Shown: in pieces, positions 31,506 to 44,900 of the stretch
Numbering within the stretch: position 1 is the first letter of the stretch
Layout of the letters: every line of letters starts with the position of its first letter
Assembly (NCBI RefSeq): GCF_021730395.1
Contig: NC_069362.1
Location: 2,790,001-2,854,000 of the forward strand
Length of the DNA stretch: 64,000 bases
From: Mercenaria mercenaria
Taxonomy: Eukaryota > Mollusca > Bivalvia > Venerida > Veneridae
Reading direction: 5' to 3'
The notes under the pieces: model-generated
Seen by the model: the letters and a program-made list of their open reading frames with translations, nothing else
Database searches by the model: none
What the model was told of the DNA's origin: nothing
Translations under genes and position numbers: made by a program

Positions 31506-31774
31506 ATAAGTGAGAACGATCGCAACACGAAATTAGTGACGTCATTTGCATCAAGTAATGTTTTAAACTACATTTATATACAACAACAAAAACACGGAAG
31601 GTGCGATGTGACAATACATTTCTGAGACGCGGCGCGTATACGGTGCGGACGAGAAAGTAAATTAAACATAATCATGTCACAGAATCATTTAAAATGTAAC
31701 AGTCACAACAGTTTTACAGAAAAGTAGATTACATCTTTTGTATTTTCATATCAAAATTAAACATTATACTGAGG

Positions 31775-31858
31775 GTATTCCAGACAGATGGTTAAGAGCA
31801 CCGACTTCAAATCACTCGCCCCTAGCCTCTGTGGATTCGAGCCTTGCTGTACCAGCTA
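31775..31858 (+). repeat. tRNA-like SINE head, diverged
   Basis: It contains AGATGGTTAAGAGCACCGAC (A-box-like) and GTGGATTCGAGCCTTG (B-box-like) about 40 bp apart, probably a decayed SINE head. Confidence 0.4.
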
Positions 31859-32119
31859 TCTTACTGTATCTTACTGTTCTAATATTGTATCAATCTTATC
31901 TGATGCCTGATCTTTTGTTAAATACTTACTCAATAGTTTATTCACAATGATATTTATGTTCATTTATTTCTTACATCTTCAAAATGTCTTAATTTTTAGA
32001 CGTAATTTTTTTATGTGTTTGTAAAACGCCATTGAATATGTTTTACGTGAAAATAGGCATTTAATCAAATAAAACAGTTTCAAGTTTTGCTCGAACTGTC
32101 TTGTCTGGAAGCCACCAAA

Positions 32120-32262
32120 TGGCTTGTAGAAGGTCGGTGGTTCTAAACAATTGCCAGCCCGTGTCTGAAATAAAGTCCCAAGGGACACCTGAGGTCTTTC
32201 TCCATCGTTAAAGCTGGAAAGTTGTCCATATAACCTGAACTGTGTCGGTGTGGCTTAAAATC
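32120..32262 (+). repeat. SINE body/tail fragment of the 50121 family
   Basis: It starts with GAAGGTCGGTGGTTCTA, shared with 50230, then has the conserved-looking body (GGGACACCTGAGGTCTTTC, AAGCTGGAAAGTTGTCC, GAACTGTGTCGGTGTGG). The tRNA head is missing. Confidence 0.5.
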
Positions 32263-32790
32263 TAACAAATTAAACTTCGAACATGCAGGTATTTTTCATG
32301 TCTTTTTCGAGACGTCCAGTCTCCTTTGCGTTATTTTGTTTGCAGTACTCACGGCAGATGCACAAACATCCCGTGTCCGACCCACTGTCAAATGGAAATA
32401 TTGGATGTGCTTCAAAACTTTAGAATTTGAGAAACAACCAAATGACAAACTGAACTTTGAGGACAAATAAAATGTAAACAAAGCATCCACAAGTATACGG
32501 TATAGAATTTACACCAAGTGAAAGCGTATAGAGACTGACGTTTGCTTTTATTTAAATTCTGCGTAAGCAGAATAGGACATGTCTATTTGTCTTATAAATG
32601 CACAAAACTCTATATACTATATTAACTAATTAATCAAGATGTTTAATTCCAAAGTTTCAAATGTTTCTTTAAGTGTTTAAGTCATCCGGCATTTATGCGC
32701 TTTTCCATTTGGAAATTGAAGCTGTAACAAGTACACAACGCTCATTTATCATAGTATATGACTTCAGAATAAATTATGTGGTCATGATTC

Positions 32791-32980
32791 CTAACTGTCA
32801 CCACCACCAGTATTACACTGCATCGTGACAATTTTGTTTAAGTCACAGTCGGCATGGTAACCCCAACCCCTATTCTCGCAGTAAAACAGATGAGGCTCGT
32901 CTCCGTCACAGTGGATATGATTTGTATGGATACTGCCTGCATATGGCGAACCACAGTTGTCTTTGCATTCCTTATTTCTT
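32791..32980 (-). CDS. mosaic gene exon 10: SRCR domain 2, C-terminal half, and stop
   Basis: It encodes RNKECKDNCGSPYAGSIHTN then HIHCDGDEPHLFYCENRGWG, HADCDLN and IVTMQCNTGGGDS, ending in TAG at 32793-32791. This is the conserved SRCR second half (C-D-G-x-E-x-L-x-x-C, GWG, H-x-D-C, Q/V-C). An extra pair ECKDNC is present, making eight Cys in the domain. A possible AATAAA reads on the minus strand at 32547-32552. Confidence 0.88.
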
Positions 32981-35900
32981 CTGTAATGAAACATGAAAAT
33001 ATCATAAACTTCTTTATGGAATGACAATCCGCTTTAAACTTCCAACGTTCAATATGGTGGCTGATATGTGCAATTTAGTTACGTCGTTCTGTCGCAGAGG
33101 TACAGTGACAAACATTGTTATGGCGCCTCGCCGAACGTCGCCCAGCAGGAAACGACACAAATTAGCCACCATAGTTCTGACTGTTCACATTTACATGATA
33201 AAAAACGGGTTTACTCTAATTTGTATTATATCATTACAGCTCCTGTAAAAGACATAATCAGCATTGAAATGTTCGGTGGTTACAGGTACACATTCAGATT
33301 ATGCACAAAGTTACTGGATGTATTGTCTCTTAATTGTTAAATTATAAATGACATCAGCTATCAGCATTCTGGACACTGGAATAAAAAATGTTCATCTAAA
33401 CGTTATACAACTAGGCATTGATATTACTACTTTTTTTTAAATTGGGTTGGGATTCGTACTAACATAACTTTGGAGGGAAACCCTACGTGCTCCTTCGGAA
33501 ATTATGGGTAGAACCACTGGCCTTCCGAAGCATAGTTGTATGGCTTCAGTATAGGAAGAATTCTACATACAACGGTGCGGGCAAGTGATTCAATATCAGC
33601 GACTTTAAACAAGCAAAACTTTCTCAGTTTTTTCTGCTTAATCAAACGGATGTTTATAACCATTATTGAAAAATACTCCAGTGTAATGCAGAATTCTAAA
33701 AACTGAGCTTTCAGGTGTGAATGTTGATTTTTTGACATGTGAAAGAAAAGTGTGTGCGTCCTTACAATAAATGTTCATTCAAATGCAGGAAACAAATATG
33801 CAGAAGCAGGACAGCAGACGGGCTATATTTGAAGCGATGGTGTTGTGTTCTAGAAACATGTCGGGTACACATTTCGGATTCGTCACCGTGGGTTCTAATT
33901 CCGCTATGGTTAAAATCCCATAATTAAAGGATAAGACTATATGCGTTTCTACATATACTTATTTTGAACTTTTACAAGACATAAATAGTGCTACTCACGT
34001 CCAAGATGGGTTCAGTGTCCGGCAAGCCACGGTTGTTGCCTGATCATTCCATCCGGACCCGCAAACTCCACCGTAACTTCCGGCAAACTTCGTAAGCACT
34101 GTCTCCCCGTCAGTTTCGTAGAGCTTGACATTCTCTGACGCTGAAAAAAACGTGTATTCAACATAGTTACATAGGATAACATTTTTCAGGAATATACAGG
34201 CAGAGCTGTAAGTTTTTTTTTTCTTTATTCTCTCAGAGATAAAAACCCTAAGTATGTCAATAATACAGCTTAACTGTTAAAAGGGTGTTTACGAATTGCA
34301 TCTTTGTTATATACAATATCCTGATTTCAGTGACACCATTCTAAAGGCCTTCGGAGATGGAAGTAGGAACTTTGTGGAGTTTTGAGATATCTTAAGAAAG
34401 TCAATTTTATAACTCTTTTTTTCTTCGCATATAAAATTTGATTTTTACATTGAAATGTTGCAATATACAATTATTGAAATTCTAAAACATTTTGATGTCC
34501 AAAAATCCACCAAAATTGATTTTGATGATGAATTCAGAGCAAAACAAGATAATATTTAATAAATTAAAAAGTTCAAATTAACACTCTCAGATTTCTTCAA
34601 AATGATGTAAAACACATGAATGATTGGAAGTGATATTAACCTTTAGCCTGCTAGCGGCAAGAGATTCTGCCTTTGCGACCAGCACAGATCAAGATCAGCT
34701 TGCATATCTGATCATGGTCTGCACTGCTCGCTATTCAGTCAGTATATTTTCATTGAACACCCATTCGAATAATAAATGGTACTGCCCAAATTGAATGACG
34801 GACCAGTCCTTTTTGGCTTCGAGCTCCAAGCCTCTAATTGGAGAGGTCTATCAAGACCTCTCCACAGTGTTGGCTTTGAAACTAGGAGAATTTAGACTAA
34901 TCTACTAATTTTACAGCGTTAGATTTTACTTTCTAGCGCAAATTACGGTGAGCCAGTCTACAATGGCCCAATGCGCTTGCGCACAAATAAGTTTTGAAAT
35001 CCCCTAAAACGAAAATAATTGTTCGTTAAAAATAAAGAAATATAGTGTAATACTATTGTTACAAAAATGTTGGAAACGGTTCAGTTATGAACAAAATATA
35101 TATATATATATATTTACTAGTCTTTATTCGCAGTATTCAAAGATATGCATATGAATTTAATCACGTTAAAATGTATTTCGTCCAATTAAATGAATTTATT
35201 GTTTAACTGGCGAGTTCGTTTGCTCCGTTCGGAAGATCTGCCGGAATAAGAAGAGATCTTTCGGAGATGTTAATCACGTGACCAAAACAAGGCGGCAATT
35301 CGACATATAAACATTACAAACTGAGTAATAAACGAGAACAAATAAAATGTTTAAAAATTCTTTTTGAAGTAGCACATTAACAATAAAAATCTCTGAAAAA
35401 ATACCTTTAAAAAAAGAATGATATATTTTTTCCCGTTCGATTGGCATTTTCCTCTAAGCTTTTCTAAAGCTTCTTGGAAGCTATTCTCGTGGGTCCAAAC
35501 GAACGGGGGAGTTGGCAAACAAGCCTGTCAGATGAGGTTCTCTCAAAAACGGTAATCCATTAGTGTTTAAAGAGGTTTCTAGTTTTAGACTGCTTCTATG
35601 CATGTTTTCACCGCTTAGTCATGTTTGCGAAAAAGACAGAGAAGTCGACTACTTTCTGTTTCATCACAAAGGAAAACCCTCATTTGGACTATAAAATAGA
35701 ACAAGCGCTTTTACACAGTGTTTTCGGTTTAATGTGAACATTTTTGTTTTGATCATAAGATGCTATACTTGCAGTATTTGATATAGTTCCTAGATTGCAA
35801 AACCAGGCAAGCCTTTCCTTTTAAAGGGAAACTTTATTAGAAATTTAGCAGGCTAAAGGTTAAAGAAGCATTGTTACGGAAAAGTGGGACCAAACAGTAG

Positions 35901-38900
35901 GCCCTTATTTCGTTTCATTCTGCACTGAGCACTGCAGAATGAAAGCTGTCAGATAAGAAATGCAATTTTTTAAATTGAAAGGAAAAGATAAATACATTTA
36001 AACCTGACTGTATAGACAACACCCTTGGGAAATGAAAAGATGGTCTATGTTGACGGATGGTCTCTAAACACAGGTCAATTTACAATATTTATGGTTAAAC
36101 GGGAATAAAAAATAGTGACTTCTGTAAGCAAGTTCTATAGTAGTTACTTTTATTCAGAGATGGTCTTTAACACAGAGTTTGACTGTATACATAAATATAC
36201 ATGTTTTGCAAGTAATTATTTTCAACGCGGGTTTACAAGCAGCTATGCTAGATACACAATAATTATACATATAATTAAAATACATTTTTGTATACTTTGG
36301 AAAAGAAGTTAAAATATGCATTCTCGAAGACATATGTGACACTACAAGTATCCGTTATTCAAGGTAAAATATATATTTCCCTACAAATAACCTCTATACA
36401 GAGCATTTCCTACTTTTTCTGAACAATTCGGCAATACATTCTAGATCACTGCATGTATATACATTTTTTATCATTATCCACAATAGCATATGAAGCCAAA
36501 AATCCAAAATGAAAATTCACTTGCGATAAAGTAATCACAATAATTTTACATGAACCTTAAGAATTCACTTGCGAAGAGGTAACCGTAATTTTACAACTTT
36601 ACGAAATCACTTGCAAAGGGGACATTAATATTTTACATGAACATTAAGGAGGTAACCACAATGTTAAATGAACCTTAATAATTCACTTGCATTGAGGTAA
36701 CCGCAATTTTAGATAGACAGATAGATTTTTTCAGGTATAAAATCATATACACAATTTAAACAAGAGCCATGTTAGACATGGCCAATCCCCCCGCCGGGCA
36801 TATTATAATTGAAGGCTAAAGTTCCTGGCAAGTTAGTGTCTGAAAGTATTAATTTTGGGGAAAGCTTGGAAGAACCGTTTAGTTGTGGTCCGCATCAGAG
36901 GTTTTAAAGATGTGGAAGAAAGAATAAGTCAGTGGTGAGGTGGTTTACTGCTAAATTTTATTAATTTTCATGAACATTATAGCTATGATGTTTTTCTATA
37001 TGGCTACTGTAAAAAGAAGGAATGGAAAGCTAACAGGGAACAAGAGTGCCAGAATGTCACAATATATGCCCGTCACAGCAAATTTCTTTACTGTAGCAGC
37101 TGTATTTGCAAATGAAATTTTAATTTTGTGGTTGTTTAGTAATCATTGTAAGTCTTTTGTTTTTCTAAGTCCACAAAAAACTCCTTACCAGGTAGAGATA
37201 TCTTAAAATACACCTAAAATTGGAAAGTAACATCCATGTTGTACCACAGAAAAGTGGTCTTGTTTTTCCCTACGGTCAATTATAAAAATGTTACAATATA
37301 AGTTATTTATAGTAACAACTAAGGAAAGTTATTAAAAAAAAAATAAATTGTAAGTCCACACAAAAATCTTTACCAGGTAGAGATTGGTCAAAATACACCT
37401 CAATATTGGATTGTTGTACTACAGAAAAGTGGTCTCGATTTTTCCCTACGACTAGTAATGAAAAAGTTACAATAAAAGCTATTTAAATTAACAACAAAGG
37501 GAAGTAATTCTAAAGAAGGGAACTGCGCATGACACTTCGTCTCATGGTGGTGTATAATTGTGCCAAGTTACATCAAAATCCCTCCATGCATGAAGAAGAA
37601 ATGCTTCGGACAAAGTCATTCTTATCTCTGACCTTTGACCTCTAAGTGTGACCTTGACCTTAGACCTAGGGACCTGGATCTTGCGCATGACACTCTGTCT
37701 CGTGGTGGTGAACATTTGTGCCAAGTTATATCAAAATCCCTCTATGCATGAAGAAAAAATGCTCCGGACAAGGTTTTCATTCTTGTATCCTTTGACCTCT
37801 AAGTGTGACCTTGACCTTAGATCTAGGGACCTGGTTCTTGCGCATGACACTCCGCCTCGTGGTGGTGAATATTTTTGCCAAGATATATCAAAATCCCTCC
37901 ATGCATGAAAAAGATATGCTCCGGACAATTTTTTTAAAGAAAATATGATAAAGGGGAATAACTCAAAAAATAGGCAAGGTAGAGTTATTGTTCTTGCACA
38001 TTGCACTTCTTCCCAATGTGTTCTATCAGTGTATGAAGTTTGAAGAAAATCCCTCCAGTACTTTAGGAGTTATGCTCCGGACAAATTGTTTTAAGAAAAT
38101 AAGATAAAGGACAATAACTCAAAAATAGGCAAGGTAGAGTTATTGTTCTTGTACACTGCACTTCCTCCCAATGTGTTCTATCAGTGTATGAAATTTGAAG
38201 AAAATCCCTCCATTACTTTTGGAGTTATGCTCCGGACAAAGATCGTTGCGGACACACGGACGGACGGACGCACGCACGCACGGACGGAGAGCATTTCTAA
38301 TATCCCCTTTGCCTTTGGCGGGGGGATAAACAAGAGCTGTCACTAATGGTGACAAATGCCCCCGCAGCCCCTTGACCTTTGACCTGGTGACCTTGACCTT
38401 TGACCTGGTGACCCCCAAGTCAGTAGGGGTGGTGTACTCAATAAGTACTATCAGCATGTGAAGTTTGAAGGTCCTGGGTGAAGTGGTTCGCGAGTAAAGT
38501 GCCTTCATGCAAAAAGTTAACGTTGGCCCCTGTGACCGAGACCTTTGACTTGCTGACCCCAAAGTAAGTAGGGGTAGTGTACTCAATAAGTACTATCAGT
38601 ATGTGAAGTTTGAAGGTCCTGGATGCAGTGGTTCGCGAGTAAAGAGCCTTCATGCAAAATGTTAACGTTGGCCCCTGTGACCTTGACCTTTGACCTGGTG
38701 ACCCCAAAGTCAATAGGGGTGGTGTACTCAATAAGTACTATCAGCAAGTGAAGTTTGAAGGTCCTGGGTACAGTGGTTCGCGAGTAAAGTGCCTTCAAGC
38801 AAAAAATTAACGTTGGCTTCTGTGACCTTGACCTTTGACTTGGTGACCCCAAAGTCAGAAGGGGTGGTGTACTTAATAAGTACTATCAGCATATGAAGAT

Positions 38901-41900
38901 TGAAGGTCCTGGGTGCAGTGGTTCGCGAGTAAAGAGCCTTCATGCAAAAAGTTAACGTTGGCCCCTGTGACCTTGACCTTTGACCTGGTGACCCCAAAGT
39001 CAATAGGGGTAGTGTACTCAATAAGTACTATCAGCACGTGAAGTTTGAAGGTCCTGGATGCAGTGGTTCGCGAGTAAAGAGCCTTCATGCAAAACGTTAA
39101 CGTTGTGACGAACGAACGAATGAACGAACGAACTAACGAACGGACGGACAGTTGAAAAATAATACGCCTCCCTTCGGGGGCATAAAAACACAAGATACGG
39201 TTTGTAAGATATATATAAAACTATGAAAACATTTCCTAAAACTAAAATGTGACTTACATTTACATAGTATTGCATAACATAGATAAAAACCACGAATAGA
39301 TAGTTTTAATAAAGTTATGAAAATTGACAATGATTTCATAATAATAATAATAATTATATATATAAAAGTTATTTCATAAATATTACTTATACCAAGGATA
39401 ACCCATGAAAGTAGCTTGAAAAGCACTTATTTCTGATGGGGTCCTCGGCTCGTACAAATTTATTACGGTACAGATTAGATTATGTTAAGTGAAAAGAAAA
39501 AAAAATACAATGAAAAACTAGCACGCGAATGAAGAATAAAAAAGAAGTGCTAAAGACGGTATATTTTTAGTAAGTACCTCAGTAATAACAACTAACAAGT
39601 TAAATAACAACTGAGTTTAAAAGCTACATATTAATATCGTATGGTTTCGCTTTCCTCTAATGATTTACCTTCTTTAAAAAGGTGTGCTTTTAAAGCAGAT
39701 TTAAAACTTGATTTACTTTTTATATCTTTTAGTATAGGTTAGTGTTTATTAGTAAGCATTTATCAAATTAAATTGGTCTGGTGCGGCGTTTAGTGTTTGA
39801 AATTATTTTTTGTTTACAAATTTAAGCTCCGCCTACAGCATGTGACTTATCGGGTTAATAAACGACTGGAAGTAAATGTTGATTTACCAAAATAAATTTC
39901 CCGATAATTTGAAAAATACTGCAATGCCATTGGACGGACAAAAAATAATTTCAAACACTAAGACTGCTTGGCAGAGCATTCCGATCTGAAATTGCCTGAT
40001 AGAAGAATGTTCTTGACTCAAAAGATGAACTTTTAGGAACTACACAATTGTTTTTACTGAATCTTGTCTTTGAATGTATCTCAGACACTTTTAAAAGTAA
40101 AGTTTAGTTTGGGCATTTATCGTGAAAAATATTGAATGCATGATTCAGACGGAGTTGCTTCGCTCTGTCACATACTTTGAGAGTATTGATTTTTTTCTAA
40201 AACATCATAATTAATACTGGATATAGTAGGTAAGTCTAAAACAAATCTAGTTATTCTGTTTTGTGAAGCTTGTAGTTTTGATTTCAATTTCTTATTCAGA
40301 CCGGAATACCAAGATGAACAGGCATTGAACAAGGGCAGACGCTAAGGCCATTTTCGTTTTTTTTTACTAAAGTACTGGCAATTTCTGTACAAAAATGATT
40401 TACTCGGGAGTTGACCTTTTTAATAATGCTATCAACAAATGCCCCACATGTTAAAATTTATCAATAGTAAAACCAAGATAAGTTACATATTCTTTTGAAG
40501 GTATAACACGATTGTTGCAAGTTACATGAAATGATTTAATCTTGCGTAATTTTCTTGATGATCCGAATAGCATACATTCTGTTTTGCCTAAATGTAATGA
40601 CAATTTATTATCAATTAACTATCATGAACAAGATTCCATAACATGTCCTAATTGAGTTGACAAAACATCGGAAATTGTATGAGCAAAAAGTATTGCACTG
40701 TCATCCGCATACAATATGAGTTTACAGGATGGATCAATGCAGGTCGGCATATCATTCACATAACAAAGAAAAAGGATGGAGCCTAAGATACTACCCTGAG
40801 GAACTCCACAAGAAATATTCATAGGTTCTGATAAACATTTGTTGATTTTAACAATTTGTTGTCGATTTGCCAAGTATGACGTAAACCAACTTGTACATAA
40901 AACGCCCATTTCTGATAACTTTTCACGTAAAATTTTACACGAATCTTAAGAATTCACTTTCGAAGAGGTAACCACAATATACGCGAACATTACGAATTCA
41001 CTTGCATTGAGGTGACCACAATTTTACACTGACCTCAATAATTCACTTGCGAAGTTTGCATGAACCTTGGGGAGATAATTATAACCACAATTTAACATGA
41101 ATCTTATCATGACCCTTGACATCACCGATATTGCACTAAAGGGTGGAATGGATTACCCACAATTATTTTGCATGACTGAATCAAGTTTGAATTAAATTGA
41201 AATACGAACAACAAGTATGATTAGCGCTAGAGCCAATCTGAACATGGAAGGACATACACATACGTGCACAAAATAAGTTTTATTGTGCTTCCGAAAAATA
41301 GCGGGACTCTTAAAATATGCAATCAAGCTTCAACGAACAAGCAGACGCTGAGATTAAAACGCCTTACAAAGTAAGACTCTTTATTTAGGCTATCTTCATT
41401 TTTTAAAGTAAATACTCACAGGCCTGCCCGGTCAGTAGGTAGAACACAATTCTAAGAGTTAGGAGGTCGCGAGTTTGATCCCCGTGCGAGGTTTATGTTC
41501 TTTGTGACGAATTTACCGTCCTCTACAACTGATTTATATGGGACAGTTGTCAGTTACTTGAGGAATACTAGTCAGTAGTTGTACAGAATCTAAAAACGCT
41601 GTTTAATTATTCTGATTGCATAACTGTAATACAGTTGATAAACGGCGCTAAAAGAAACAAGAAATATCTTTAAAAAGATCGATGGTCGGTGAATTGTAAT
41701 AAGACAAGAAGTTTATGAGGTTTTCATATCATTTGTGTTATTCTATCATCTATCTAACATTTTGCAAATAGCAAAACTAAACACGACACTTTAACAATTT
41801 AAATGGTTCACTTTTAATTTTTCACAAAAGGTTTCGTAGGGGTGCAATTTTGTTTCGTTTTTTCTACGACGAATAATTACAGCAGTGGTCTGGAAGACAC

Positions 41901-44900
41901 TTCTCTACCTAGAAGACTTTAATCGATCGGCTAATCACACCCTTATTCATGTGATACGCTGACCGTATTCAGCTCTCTCTGTAAATTGATATCTGTTGGT
42001 ATTTGAAAAGGTGTTTATTATATCTATTAAACTTACTTATCATTTTTAGGTATATCAATACTCTTGCTAACTATACTTAGCGAAACGTAGCTTTAAAACT
42101 GTAAACAGCGTCATTAAGGCCTAACTATACTAAAGGAACCAGCGTCGGAGCCATCTGGTCGCGTAATGGCTGCCAGGTATTTGAACACTAATTTTTCACT
42201 TGGCATGGCAACAGAGGTCTAAATTAAAGCTAGTTTCTGTTTAAATTTCATTGTGGATGTATTTGTGACATTTTGGTAGGAAAAATGTGAGAGCAGGTTG
42301 TATTTGGTGAAGTGAATCTCAGTTGTAGTATGAGTAGTACTTCCAGGTCACAGCAGTGTGATTTTGATGTCAGTTTACAGTAAGCAAATGTGACCAGAGA
42401 AATCTCTCTTAGAAGATACATGACCCCTACTTTTCTCTTCATTTTATATCAGTTTTATCATAACTCTTTAAAATGAGGTAAGGATTTGTTCTCTGAAATG
42501 GGTCTAGCTATGTTTGGAAGCTCTTTAAAAAATGTCAGTTTTATATAGAATATATAAGGAAAACTATTTAGATGGTTGTGACCTTAAGGATAAACGCTTT
42601 GTCTGACATTTCACTCAGCGTTGAATCAGCAGAGTGAAAAAAATAGACGCTCTCGTCCAATCAGACAGAGTGTTGCATAAATCTTTCATTTTGATAAATT
42701 ATCTATAATGCGTTATCAAGTAATCTGATTTGCAAACTTAAGTCACGTGGCATTAATTAGTTCGGGTCACGAATTCGTTCTTAGACGGCGTTCGCTGAAA
42801 AACAAATATACATAATACACACTTACCTGCGAAATCGTATTCGAAACAAGTCAGAGCTATTTCTTTGTCACCATTTCCATTCTTCAAATCGTACTCACAC
42901 TGCTCAAGTGCCTCTTCCTCTCCCGTGCATACAATATTATCCATTTTAGACACTTTGGATAACCTCGAAGGGTTGGCGGTATCAAACCAATTCTTATGGA
43001 ACGTTCCTCCAAAACTATAAAGAAATTGCCATCACAATAAATGAATCTTTGTTCCATTTTATATCTTTTAAGTGTTGCTATAACATAAAAAAACCAAAGG
43101 GACTCAATGCAAAATTATTATATGACACGTAGTATTTAATTAGTATCGTCCTATCCTCTCTGTTCTAAATTGTTAAGTTACTGGTAGAAAAGCAGTTTTG
43201 GGGACTAAAGAAGTGCGCTTTCCGTCCGTCATTTCGTCCGTCCGTCCGCAGTTTCGTGTCCGGTCCATAACTCTATCATTCATCAAGGGATTTTCATACT
43301 ACTTGGGATAAATATTCCCAATAATGAGACAACGTGTCATGTGCAAAACCCGAACCACTACCTCAAAGGGCAAGATCACACATGGAGGTCAACAGGACGT
43401 TTTTCCTGCCCGGTCTGTAACTCAACAATCTAGCAAAATAATTTTAATATAACTTGGCACAAATGTTTCCTATTACAAGAAGATGTGTCCTGCACAACAG
43501 TCCGGCCCCTAGCTTAAATTTTAGGTCAAGGTCACACTTAATAAAATCTGTTATCTATCAAAGGATTACAATATTTTTTTGGGGAAAATGTTCCCCATAA
43601 TCAGAAGTCGTGTCATCCGGGCCCCTAGCCCACAGGTCAAGGTCACACTCGGAGCTCAAATGTCAATAGTTTTTTTTCCCTGTCCGGTCCATGACTTTGT
43701 AATGCATTAAAGGATTTTAAAACTACCTGTTATGAGACAACGTGTCATGCACAATACCTAGACCCTTAGCCCAAAGGTCAAGGTCACACTCTGGGGTCAA
43801 ATATCTCTAGCTTATTTTTCCTTTCCGATCCATAACTCTGTCATTTATCAAGGGATATTGATATTACATGAAAGAAATATTTCCTATAATGTGACGAAGT
43901 GTCATACGCAACACTCAGATCCGCAGCTCAAAGGTCAAGGTTACTCATGGAGGTAAAAGTTCAGTAGGATTCTTCTTTAAAGTCCAATCCATAACTCGGT
44001 CATCCATCAAGGAATTTTAATATGTCTTGGCATAAATTTTCCCCATAATGAGACGACATGTCACGTATGACATCCAGACCTGTAGCTTAAAAGTAAAGGT
44101 CACATTTGGAGATCAAAGTCAACAGGTCTTTTCCCCCTGTAAAGTCCATAACTCCGTCATTGTTCAAGGGATCTTAATATCACTTGGCACAACTTTTCTA
44201 CATACTGAGATGACTTGTCATGCGCAATACCCAGACCTCTAGCACAAAGGTCAAGGTCACACTTAGAGATGTAACGTCAATATGTTTTATTTCCTGTCCG
44301 GTCCATAACTCTGTCATCAGTTAAGTGATTTTTATATAACTAGTCACGATTGTTCCCAGACTGAGACAATATGTCATGCACAACACCCAGATTCTTGCTC
44401 ACAGGTCGGTCATACTCGGATGTCAAGGGTCAATATGTGTTTTTTCCCTGTACGATCCATAACTTTGTCATTCATCAATGAGATTTTACTATTACTTGGT
44501 ACAAATGTCCCCCATAATTAGATGCAGATCCAGACCCTTTAGTTCAAAGGTCAACGTCACGCTTAGAGGTCAAAAGCCAACAGTTATCTTTTCTTGTCCG
44601 GTCTGTAAACTATTTTAGGTCTTCTTTCTTGTTCTGTCTGCAGCTTGTTTTTTTTATCTATGCATGGATATTTAAATTACTCTTTATGAATATTCAACAT
44701 ATCAAGCTTATGTGTCATATGACCATATTAAAAAAAAACTGTTGGATTATTATTTTCCGAATTACTTCCCTTTAATATGATGAAGCATTTCATTACATTT
44801 TTTCTCTTAGTTTCCCGCCAATTTTAAAAAGAAACTATTTTTAAAAAACTTTTTGCTTTTATAGATTTTAAATAGATATTTTTATCTTTAAGCAATCAAC

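Noticed and set aside
33502-33738. Open frame of 78 codons between mosaic exons 9 and 10
   Set aside because: No Cys pattern fitting the domains, and inserting it would break the perfect phase between exons 9 and 10.
38140-39193. Repeated open frames of about 90-150 codons on the minus strand (also at 52599-54154)
   Set aside because: They restate the 145-bp repeat unit in every copy and are not genes.
41409-41485. Functional tRNA genes (also at 47556, 50121 and 31775)
   Set aside because: A and B boxes are present, but acceptor stems and anticodon loops do not close well and SINE-like bodies follow.
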